A DNA stretch of 5,969 nt from Holosporaceae bacterium 'Namur' (GTDB lineage Bacteria; Pseudomonadota; Alphaproteobacteria; Rickettsiales; Midichloriaceae): positions 1-5,969 of the forward strand of contig JACGYV010000050.1 in NCBI GenBank assembly GCA_014116815.1, written 5' to 3'. This document shows, in pieces, positions 1 to 5,054 of the stretch (position 1 is its first letter; every line of letters begins with the position of its first letter). The notes under the pieces are model-generated. The model searched no databases. It was not told the DNA's origin and saw only the letters and a program-made list of their open reading frames with translations. The position numbers and the translations under genes were made by a program.

Positions 1-34
1 TTATCTGCTCACTATTATATTTCTTTTTCATCAT
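1..34 (-). CDS. Start of IS3-type transposase OrfA (partial, runs off left edge)
   Basis: Eleven codons are visible on the minus strand and read MMKKKYNSEQI. This resembles the usual opening of IS3-family OrfA proteins, the helix-turn-helix DNA-binding half of the transposase, which often begin with a basic stretch followed by S/T-E-E/Q-Q-I. A GGAG ribosome-binding site lies at 42-45 on the complement, 7 bases before the first ATG. Two ATG codons in tandem (34-32 and 31-29) could both serve as start. The call is supported by an IS3-like terminus about 90 bases upstream. With so few residues the family assignment is an inference, and nothing shows whether the rest of the gene is intact. Confidence 0.5.
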   Translation of the reverse strand, partial: MMKKKYNSEQI

Positions 35-125
35 ATAATTACTCCATCTAATTTTATTTATAGATTAGCTCAATAGCTATCTATTTACTAACCTATTCAT
101 GGCGCTATTATACGGGGGCAGGACA
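1..125 (-). mobile_element. End of an IS3-family-like insertion sequence
   Basis: On the minus strand, position 125 begins TGTCCTGCCCCC (125-114). A terminal TG followed shortly by a TGCCCCC block is typical of several IS3-family (IS407/IS2-like) inverted repeats. On the plus strand the element therefore ends in CA at 125. The distance from this end to the OrfA-like start codon (about 90 bases) fits an IS3 leader. The other end lies outside the window, so target duplication cannot be tested. Confidence 0.5.
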
Positions 126-301
126 TTATGCTATAATTAATAAATAGCACCTACAAAGTAAAGAACTAAGTAACATAGAAGAAGTAGTCAGGAGATAAGG
201 GAATATAACTACCCACATGAAATATAAAGTGTAGTCAAGTAGAAGAAAAAACATTTTATAAATATTTTAACTAATAAGGAATCATTAAATGAATAAAACA
301 A

Positions 302-319
302 TATTTGAGCAACAACGCC
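302..319. repeat. Orphan IS5-type terminal inverted repeat
   Basis: The 18 bases TATTTGAGCAACAACGCC are the exact reverse complement of 2505-2522 and closely match the ends at 2704-2718 and 4603-4619. The GGC outer edge faces right, so the element it belonged to lay to the left. No matching partner end is convincing in 1-301: GGCGCTATTA at 101-110 is only a weak match. It is probably the scar of a deleted IS or MITE. Confidence 0.7.
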
Positions 320-386
320 GAGCCATGCACCCTTTCTTTATTAAGTAGGAAACCAACGGCTTAGCAATAAAATTAATTAGATATTT

Positions 387-411
387 AATATTATATAAAT
401 AATATAATATT
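387..411. repeat. AT-only inverted repeat with trailing T run
   Basis: AATATTATAT (387-396) and ATATAATATT (402-411) are perfect 10-base complements around a 5-base loop. A run of T extends from 410 to 414. The layout resembles a weak intrinsic terminator for rightward transcription, but with no G or C in the stem it may be a chance product of AT-rich DNA. Confidence 0.3.
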
Positions 412-458
412 TTTAAATTAGCTTTTAATTATTGAACATGATTTAATTATTAATAGCA

Positions 459-493
459 TTATAACTATTTCTAAATTTAACAAATAGTTATAA
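459..493. repeat. Perfect 12-bp inverted repeat upstream of the first FG-GAP gene
   Basis: TTATAACTATTT (459-470) and AAATAGTTATAA (482-493) are exact complements separated by 11 bases. The repeat ends 31 bases before the start codon at 525, so it would lie in the promoter or 5' leader. It could be an operator for a dimeric regulator or a leader hairpin. No regulator gene is present in the window, so its role is an inference. Confidence 0.45.
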
Positions 494-524
494 CTAATAT
501 TTAATATTTATATGAGAGTAAAAT

Positions 525-2033
525 ATGAGTTCATTAAATAATGCGTTTTCCTTATCTTCCCTTAACGGAAAAAACGGTTTCAAGATGGTAGGCAATAAAA
601 ATGAGAATATAGGGTGGCAAGTAAGTAGAGCAGGTGATATTAACGGCGACGGAATAGAAGACTTGATCGTTGCTGCTTCATCTGCAAATGAATATACGGG
701 GAAAGCTTATGTTGTTTTCGGAAGTGATGATAAATTTTCCTCTAAAATTAATGTTTCGAAATTTGACGGCAGCAGCGGTTTTGTTATAAACGGAGAAACC
801 CCAAAAGAAGTTGTAGGTTTTTCGGTAAGCGGAGCGGGAGACATGAACGGTGACGGAATCGATGATATAATTATAGGCGCGCCCGGTGAAAATGAGCAAC
901 TAGGTGCAGGTTATGTAATGTTCGGTAGCAAATCCAAGTTTCCTTCCGGTATAAGTGTTTCCGATCTTGACGGTAGTAACGGTTTCAAAATAATTGGGGA
1001 TTCCGATGATAAAGAAAGCTCGTTGGGCTTTTTCGTAAGCGGAGCGGGAGACATGAACGGTGATGGTTTGGCTGATATAATTATAAGTGCTCCTCAAGGA
1101 ATTAAAAATAATGGAGGTATAAGTTATGTCTTATACGGAAGCAACCTAACTTCTTATCCGATTATGGATCTGGCTAATTCACAGGATTGGAAAGGCTTTA
1201 AGTTTCACGGAGTGCCAAACAGTATTTCCGGGCAATCAATAAGCGGGTTAGGTGATATAAACGGTGATGGCTTGGATGATATAGTTATAGGGGCTCATAA
1301 CGCTAATAACGGCAAAGGAGCTGCTTACGTAGTATTTGGTAGTAAAATAGAAAGCATGCGTGATATTTATCCGTCTAGCCTTGATGGAAAAAACGGCTTT
1401 AAAATACAAAGCGAAAAAGAAGAAGGCTATCTCGGCTCTTCGGTAAGCGGAGTAGGTGACATTAACGGTGACGGATATAATGATTTCGTTGTATCTACTA
1501 CAAGCTCCGGTCCTTGCGGGAACAGCCCTGCAAATTATGTATTTTACGGAAAGGAGTCTTTTTCAGAAAGTATAAGTATTTCTGATATTGACGAAAAAGA
1601 CGGCTTTATCATTAAGGATGGTATGGGTACGAGTTTGCATGTAAACGGAGCGGGAGATGTAAACAACGACGGCTTGGGTGATTTAATTATAAGTAAATCC
1701 TATGCTATGTGCGGCGGCCGGGAAACAAGTTATGTATTATTCGGCAACAAATCCGGATTCCAATCCGAGATAGATATCAATAAATATAACTTCAACGGAA
1801 TAAACGGTTTTCAAATAAACAAGGTGCATTCGGAAGATTCAACGGGATATTCCGTAAGCACGGCAGGCGATGTAAATAATGACGGAATCGCTGATTTTGT
1901 TCTGGGAGCACCAAATGCCGGAGTGTCTTATTTGGTATTCGGCACTGAGGAAATCATACCTTATACAGATAACGACGGTATAATCGGTAGCTTCTTTTCT
2001 TTATTGTCTGATGCAATATCAGTATACTTTTAA
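525..2033 (+). CDS. FG-GAP repeat (integrin-alpha-like) seven-bladed beta-propeller protein
   Basis: This 502-residue protein consists almost wholly of FG-GAP repeats. Seven calcium-loop motifs of the form D-x-N-x-D-G-x-x-D are seen, starting at residues 38, 106, 176, 244, 312, 378 and 449, with 66-71 residue spacing. Each is followed by an IIIGAP-like strand and a YVVFG-like strand, and preceded by a SSLNGxNGF-like segment. Seven units fit one complete propeller, as in integrin alpha heads. Repeats 5-7 are the most worn (DVNNDG in 6 and 7). A roughly 30-residue tail (473-502) follows the last blade and is hydrophobic near its end. There is no signal peptide or transmembrane segment at the N-terminus. 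The start is supported by GAGAG at 514-518. The gene is monocistronic, with a terminator 22 bases after the stop. Calcium binding is expected from the family. The partner and location are unknown, though surface or secreted is plausible. Confidence 0.9.
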   Translation: MSSLNNAFSLSSLNGKNGFKMVGNKNENIGWQVSRAGDINGDGIEDLIVAASSANEYTGKAYVVFGSDDKFSSKINVSKFDGSSGFVINGETPKEVVGFSVSGAGDMNGDGIDDIIIGAPGENEQLGAGYVMFGSKSKFPSGISVSDLDGSNGFKIIGDSDDKESSLGFFVSGAGDMNGDGLADIIISAPQGIKNNGGISYVLYGSNLTSYPIMDLANSQDWKGFKFHGVPNSISGQSISGLGDINGDGLDDIVIGAHNANNGKGAAYVVFGSKIESMRDIYPSSLDGKNGFKIQSEKEEGYLGSSVSGVGDINGDGYNDFVVSTTSSGPCGNSPANYVFYGKESFSESISISDIDEKDGFIIKDGMGTSLHVNGAGDVNNDGLGDLIISKSYAMCGGRETSYVLFGNKSGFQSEIDINKYNFNGINGFQINKVHSEDSTGYSVSTAGDVNNDGIADFVLGAPNAGVSYLVFGTEEIIPYTDNDGIIGSFFSLLSDAISVYF

Positions 2034-2054
2034 TATTCAAACTTGAGTGAATAG

Positions 2055-2091
2055 AAGCTTTACTGTTATCAAAAGTCAGTAAAGCTTTTTT
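2055..2091 (+). terminator. Rho-independent terminator of the first FG-GAP gene
   Basis: AAGCTTTACTG (2055-2065) pairs perfectly with CAGTAAAGCTT (2077-2087) around an 11-base loop, and T residues run from 2086 to 2091. It lies just after the TAA at 2031-2033, so it closes a single-gene transcript. Confidence 0.85.
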
Positions 2092-2123
2092 AATGCTCAC
2101 GATCAAATAAAGTTACCGGCTTT

Positions 2124-2146
2124 AGAAAGGCATTGTATGCCTTTCT
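2124..2146. repeat. 10-bp hairpin after the terminator
   Basis: AGAAAGGCAT (2124-2133) and ATGCCTTTCT (2137-2146) form a perfect stem with a 3-base loop, TGT. AAAGT (2109-2113) and ACTTT (2147-2151) could extend the pairing outward. It sits between the terminator and the IS block. It may be a backup terminator, although no long T run follows. Confidence 0.45.
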
Positions 2147-2173
2147 ACTTTACCTGATGGTAATGTTTTTATA

Positions 2174-2411
2174 GGCTTTGTTGCCTAAATCAGAGGTAAG
2201 CAATATTTTCCCTATACCCTGTTATTTAAGAGAGTTTTACCGATTGAGGCATACCTAGGGTTGTCATTCTATTAAGCATATAGCAACCAAGTAATGTTTC
2301 TGCATCTTGATTATCCCATTTTCTGGATCTTAGCTTTGCTCCTATAATGCTTTTATATCGGTAATGGTATTCTCTACAATTTCTCTCCTTCCGTATTTAT
2401 TTTTATTATAC
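2174..2411 (-). repeat. Left arm of a ~240-bp inverted repeat (IS 3' end)
   Basis: Read on the minus strand, this segment matches 2977-3216 closely along its whole length. It covers the transposase C-terminal coding part, the GGGTATAGGGAAAATATTGC stretch and the terminal repeat. The arms differ by point changes and single-base indels. Confidence 0.8.
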
Positions 2412-2503
2412 CAAGCATGATACCCTTTTTCTCTTATGTAATTTATTGTATCAGACCTATGTTTTTCTGTAGCCTTTTTACCATTTTTAGGAGGTGGGAT
2501 TGT
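2226..2503 (-). pseudogene. IS5-family transposase, C-terminal remnant, frameshifted
   Basis: Minus-strand translation from 2503 gives an IPPPKNGKK segment, then GYHAWYNKNKYGRREIVENT, typical of the last part of IS5-family DDE transposases. The E of the VENT motif is the expected third catalytic acid. A single-base loss near 2370-2378, seen by comparison with the copies at 2978-3163 and 4775-5001, shifts the frame and gives a TAG at 2342-2344. The protein signature resumes in another frame (KLRSRKWDNQDAETLLGC, then LGMPQSVKLS) and stops at 2226-2228. The N-terminal part is missing, cut off where the nested element begins at 2505. The copy cannot encode an active enzyme. Confidence 0.8.
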
Positions 2504-2504
2504 C

Positions 2505-2718
2505 GGCGTTGTTGCTCAAATATTTACACCAAGTATAATAAATAACTAACCAGTTAATTAATATACTTGCAATAATCATAAATAGGATTATAAGCTTTGC
2601 AACTTCCATATAATTCAATCTTTTACTGGAATGCATGTTTGCATGAGTGGAAAGTATTATTATTACAAATTCTGATATGCTATTGTTGTTTAGTTAGTTT
2701 GATTTAAGCAACAACGCC
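2505..2718. mobile_element. 214-bp MITE-like element with IS5-type ends
   Basis: The left end GGCGTTGTTGCTCAAAT (2505-2521) and the right end ATTTAAGCAACAACGCC (2702-2718) match at 16 of 17 positions as inverted repeats. The 180-odd internal bases show no transposase signature and no credible reading frame. The ends closely resemble those at 302-319 and 4603-4619, so a full-length IS of the same family could move it in trans. It sits at the broken edge of the minus-strand transposase remnant. The nine bases on either side do not match, so no target duplication is visible. Confidence 0.65.
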
Positions 2719-2762
2719 TATAAAATATAGCAAGTAATAAAATATTAATTCTCATTATCTAA

Positions 2763-3014
2763 CCCAAATACTGTTTAGAGAATGAAGCAGCAAGGCCTGG
2801 TAAGGAAGTTGAAGGAATAGTTATAGATAGGGAAGAAGGAAGCGAGCTTGGGATAGTAACTGGAGAGACAAAATTATCCTGTGATCCTGATGCTAAGTGG
2901 TTAAAGAAAGGTAATAAGAGTTATTTTGGTTATAAAGCATTTATTGCAACCGATGAAGTTAATGGTTTTATAGGGCGTATAATAAAAACGAGTATGGAAG
3001 AAGAGAAATTGTAG
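2763..3014 (+). pseudogene. IS5-type transposase, internal fragment fused out of frame
   Basis: An open stretch from 2763 encodes NEAARPGKEVEG, then LSCDPDAKWLKKGNKSYFGY and a TDEVNGFI segment. The DPDAxWxKKGxKSYFGYK pattern is a hallmark of one group of IS5-family transposases, in the region after the first catalytic aspartate. After GFI (about 2972) the match breaks off and the frame runs into unrelated residues and a TAG at 3012-3014. The sequence from 2977 onward is the 3' end of a transposase in another frame. There is no start codon, no first catalytic D and no second catalytic D, so this is a dead fragment left by a deletion or recombination. Confidence 0.75.
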
Positions 3015-3216
3015 AGAACACATTTTACAGGTATAAAACTATTATAGGTGCTAAACTAAGATCTAGAAAATGGGATAACCAAGATGCAGAAACATTACTT
3101 GGTTGCCATATGCTTAACAAAATGACTAACCTGGGTATGCCTCATTCGGTTAAACTCACTTGAGTAACAGGGTATAGGGAAAATATTGCTTACCTTCGAT
3201 TTAGGCAACAAAGTCC
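2977..3216 (+). repeat. Right arm of the ~240-bp inverted repeat (IS 3' end)
   Basis: This is the plus-strand copy of the segment found inverted at 2174-2411. Homology begins sharply at GTATAATAAAAAC and continues to the terminal GGCAACAAAG. A third, more diverged copy lies at about 4816-5054. Confidence 0.8.
2978..3163 (+). pseudogene. IS5-family transposase, C-terminal fragment
   Basis: The frame from 2978 reads YNKNEYGRREIVENTFYRYK, then a TIIGAKLRSRKW segment, LLGCHMLNKMTNLGMP and a TGA at 3161-3163. This is the C-terminal signature of IS5-family transposases, with the third catalytic E in VENTF. It is the best preserved of the three copies of this part and has no internal frameshift, but it lacks everything upstream. 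It lies one frame away from the fragment at 2763-3014, so the two cannot form a continuous protein without a shift. Confidence 0.8.
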
Positions 3217-3255
3217 GTAAAGTCACTCAATTTCTCACAGATAAGATAATCTTCC

Positions 3256-3326
3256 GCCGAAATAATATATGGATATCATAGGGTTAATAACTAATAGTAT
3301 TTTAAGTTTCATATATTATATCCGGC
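3256..3326. repeat. Interrupted inverted repeat upstream of the second FG-GAP gene
   Basis: GCCG plus ATAATATATG (3256-3259 and 3262-3271) is mirrored by CATATATTAT plus CGGC (3310-3319 and 3323-3326), with small internal loops. It lies between the IS end and the gene start. Much of the stem is AT-only, so significance is uncertain. Confidence 0.3.
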
Positions 3327-3371
3327 TTTAATATCAATAATATTGATTATCCGCCAGCGTTGATATTGTAT

Positions 3372-3414
3372 ACCTGATACCTACCTATCAATCAGGTTAT
3401 TTATGATTAGGTAT
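3372..3414 (+). promoter_or_regulatory. Possible alternative hairpins in the leader of the second FG-GAP gene
   Basis: ACCTGAT (3372-3378) can pair with ATCAGGT (3391-3397). Alternatively, ATACCTA (3377-3383) plus ATCA (3387-3390) can pair with TGATTAGGTAT (3404-3414), leaving a 3-base bulge. The two pairings overlap and are not compatible as simple stems. The segment ends 63 bases before the start codon at 3478. Competing stems suggest a switching leader, but short AT-rich pairings also arise by chance, and no known riboswitch family is recognised. Confidence 0.25.
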
Positions 3415-3477
3415 TATAAAGCTTTACTTTTTTAGGATATGAAACGAATAGTTATTTAAATTTGAGGTATTAATTAC

Positions 3478-4503
3478 ATGGCTAATTTATTTATAAATCC
3501 CTTCCCTTTATCAAGCCTTAACGGAACCAACGGGTTTCGACTAAAAACAATGTTATTAGATCGGACAAGCACTATAGTAAGCGGAGCAGGGGACATCAAT
3601 GGTGACGGCATTGATGATTTGATTATTGGTATTCCTCTTACTAAAGGTGGAATAAGCTATGTAGTATTTGGAAGTAAATTTCCCTTTCCTTCGAGTATGA
3701 ATTTATCAAGCCTTAACGGAAGTAACGGGTTTCAACTGAAAGAGTCAATACCGAGTAGATATTCATGTATTAAAGTAAGCGGAGCAGGAGATATCAATGG
3801 TGACGGTCTTGATGATTTAATTATAGGTGCCCCTGATAATGCTTCGGGTTATTACAATGGAGCAAGCTATGTAGTATTCGGAAGCAAATTCCCATTTCCT
3901 CCAAGTATGAATTTATCAAGCCTTAACGGAAGCAACGGCTTTGAACTCCAAGGAGAGCAATTGAAGGGGACTTCAGGTTTTGCAGTAAGCGGGGCAGGAG
4001 ATATCAATGGTGATGGTATTGATGATTTAATTATAGGTGCTCCTCTTGCTAATTCTCATGCCGGAATAAGCTATGTAGTATTTGGAAGCAAATTTCCATT
4101 TCCTCCAAGCATGAGTTTATCAAGTCTTAACGGGAAAAATGGGTTTCGACTCAAAGGAGTAGAGGCATCTGATAATGCAGGTCGTGTAGTAAGTGGAGCA
4201 GGGGATATCAATGGTGACGGCATGGATGATTTAATTATAGGTGCGCCTTATGCTACTTATGGCGCCGGAATAAGCTATGTATTATACGGAAGCAAATCTC
4301 CATTTCCTGCAAGCATGTATTTATCAAGCATTAACGGGAAAAACGGGTTTCAACTAAACGGGGAAGCATCACATGATTATTCAGGTCGCGCAGTAAGCGG
4401 AGCAGGAGATATCAATGGTGATGGATTTGCTGATTTACTTATTGCTACTGCGCATCCTGGTTCTGCCGCAAGCTATGTAGTATTTGGCTCATATGACCTT
4501 TAG
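3478..4503 (+). CDS. FG-GAP repeat protein with five near-uniform blades
   Basis: This 341-residue protein has five FG-GAP units. Calcium-loop motifs of the DINGDGxDD type start at residues 39, 105, 175, 243 and 311, each followed by LIIGAP and SYVVFGS strands and then FPFPxSMxLSSLNGxNGF. It starts inside the first SSLNG segment and ends four residues after the last YVVFGS strand, so it holds five whole units and almost nothing else. A canonical integrin-like propeller has seven, as in the paralogue at 525-2033. Five units could form a small propeller, pair with another chain, or mark loss of two repeats. There is no signal peptide or membrane segment. The start is set by GAGG at 3464-3467, 10 bases upstream. 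A palindrome follows the TAG. The repeats are far more alike than those of its neighbour, pointing to recent unit duplication or homogenisation. Confidence 0.9.
   Translation: MANLFINPFPLSSLNGTNGFRLKTMLLDRTSTIVSGAGDINGDGIDDLIIGIPLTKGGISYVVFGSKFPFPSSMNLSSLNGSNGFQLKESIPSRYSCIKVSGAGDINGDGLDDLIIGAPDNASGYYNGASYVVFGSKFPFPPSMNLSSLNGSNGFELQGEQLKGTSGFAVSGAGDINGDGIDDLIIGAPLANSHAGISYVVFGSKFPFPPSMSLSSLNGKNGFRLKGVEASDNAGRVVSGAGDINGDGMDDLIIGAPYATYGAGISYVLYGSKSPFPASMYLSSINGKNGFQLNGEASHDYSGRAVSGAGDINGDGFADLLIATAHPGSAASYVVFGSYDL
3592..4500 (+). repeat. Tandem 198-210-bp coding repeats within the FG-GAP gene
   Basis: The calcium-loop codons recur at 3592, 3790, 4000, 4204 and 4408, so the period is 198, 210, 204 and 204 bp. 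Stretches such as ATCAATGGTGA, GATGATTTAATTATAGGTGC and AAGCTATGTAGTATTTGG recur with few or no changes, including at third codon positions. The variable parts are the roughly 15 residues between NGFxL and VSGAGD. Confidence 0.85.
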
Positions 4504-4523
4504 CTTTAGATGCTGATATATTG

Positions 4524-4553
4524 AGTACCGGCTAGATTAATCTAGCCGGTACT
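4524..4553 (+). terminator. Perfect 30-bp palindrome after the second FG-GAP gene
   Basis: AGTACCGGCTAGATT (4524-4538) is followed at once by its exact complement (4539-4553). As RNA it gives a 13-bp GC-containing stem with a TTAA loop, 20 bases past the stop codon. No T run follows (GTCAAGTTATTG), so it is either an atypical terminator, a transcript-stabilising hairpin, or a binding site for a dimeric protein. Confidence 0.55.
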
Positions 4554-4602
4554 GTCAAGTTATTGCACTTGGTAATTAATTTCATATTTTGTGGGTTTTA
4601 GT

Positions 4603-5054
4603 GGCGTTGTTGCCCAAGTAGGTTGTGAGGGGTAGATTTACAAAAGTACCTAGATAATAAAAACAAGAGAAGTAGCTTAAAAATTAGAAGGCAGCCATAT
4701 TGATAAGCTTAGGATTAAAAGAAATTAGTTGCTATGAAAAGAAGGAAACAAGAGAGAAGAAACAGCTTTAAAAAGATACAATAAACTATATAAGAGAAAA
4801 AGGATACCATGCTTGGTATAATAAAAACGAGTATGGAAGAAGAGAGATTATAGAGAATGCATTTTACCAGTACAAAAGCATTATAGGTGCAAAATTAAGA
4901 TCTAGAAAATGGGATAATCAAGATGTAGAAACATTACTTGGTTGCCATATGCTTAAAAAATGACTAACCTGGGTATGCCTCAATCGGTTAAACTCACTTA
5001 AATAATAGAGTATAGGGAAAATATTCTTAGACGGGGATTTGAGCAACAAGCCCC
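4603..5054 (+). mobile_element. Deleted 452-bp IS5-type derivative
   Basis: The left end GGCGTTGTTGCCCAAGT (4603-4619) and the right end ATTTGAGCAACAAGCCC (about 5037-5053) match as imperfect inverted repeats at 13 of 17 positions. The right half carries the transposase 3' coding part. The left 170 bases show no clear transposase signature. At about half the length of a normal IS5-type element it is an internally deleted copy. No target duplication is visible at its edges. Confidence 0.7.
4775..5001 (+). pseudogene. IS5-family transposase, C-terminal remnant, frameshifted
   Basis: The frame from 4775 reads DTINYIREKGYHAWYNKNEY, then GRREIIENAFYQYKSIIG, LRSRKWDNQDVETLLGC and HMLKK before TGA at 4961-4963. 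Comparison with the copy at 2978-3163 shows a one-base loss in ATGCTTAAAAAATG, where the other copy has AACAAAATG. After the shift, MTNLGMPQSVKLT continues to TAA at 4999-5001. The N-terminal two thirds, including the first two catalytic aspartates, are absent. It shares the KGYHAWYNKN segment with the minus-strand copy at 2226-2503, which shows that both derive from the same IS. Confidence 0.8.

Larger units (their letters stand above)
126..524. other. AT-rich region without a convincing gene
   Basis: This stretch between the IS3-like end and the first FG-GAP gene is very AT-rich and has stops in all frames. It holds an orphan IS5-type terminus (302-319) and two inverted repeats (387-411 and 459-493). 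A 19-codon reading frame at 289-348 has an AAGGA ribosome-binding site but runs straight into the IS terminus. A TTGAAC at 432-437 could be a -35 element, but no well-spaced -10 is evident, so no promoter is called. Confidence 0.6.
2174..3216. mobile_element. Rearranged IS5-type block with inverted ends
   Basis: The block starts with GGCTTTGTTGCCTAAATC (2174-2191) and ends with its near-complement GATTTAGGCAACAAAGTCC (3198-3216). These ends resemble IS903-type ends of the IS5 family. Inside are, in order, a minus-strand transposase 3' part, a nested 214-bp element with its own ends, a plus-strand transposase middle part, and a plus-strand transposase 3' part. The bases flanking the block (2165-2173 and 3217-3225) show no target duplication, so it is probably a product of recombination and decay rather than one insertion. 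Confidence 0.7.

Noticed and set aside
101..319. A second ~219-bp MITE with ends at 101 and 319
   Set aside because: The left end GGCGCTATTA matches only 7 of 10 bases, lies within the IS3-like element, and the interior is unlike the 2505-2718 element.
678..899. 73-codon open frame on the minus strand
   Set aside because: It lies antisense within the FG-GAP gene, follows the repeat periodicity, and its translation has no recognisable domain. It is a shadow of the repeat codons.
900..1097. 65-codon open frame on the minus strand
   Set aside because: It is also antisense to the FG-GAP gene. It shares the TVHVSRSAY segment with the previous one only because both mirror the conserved calcium-loop codons.
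3439..3459. Six-codon leader peptide MKRIVI before the second FG-GAP gene
   Set aside because: The nearest AGG is too close to the ATG and the peptide has no run of regulatory codons, so it is probably chance.
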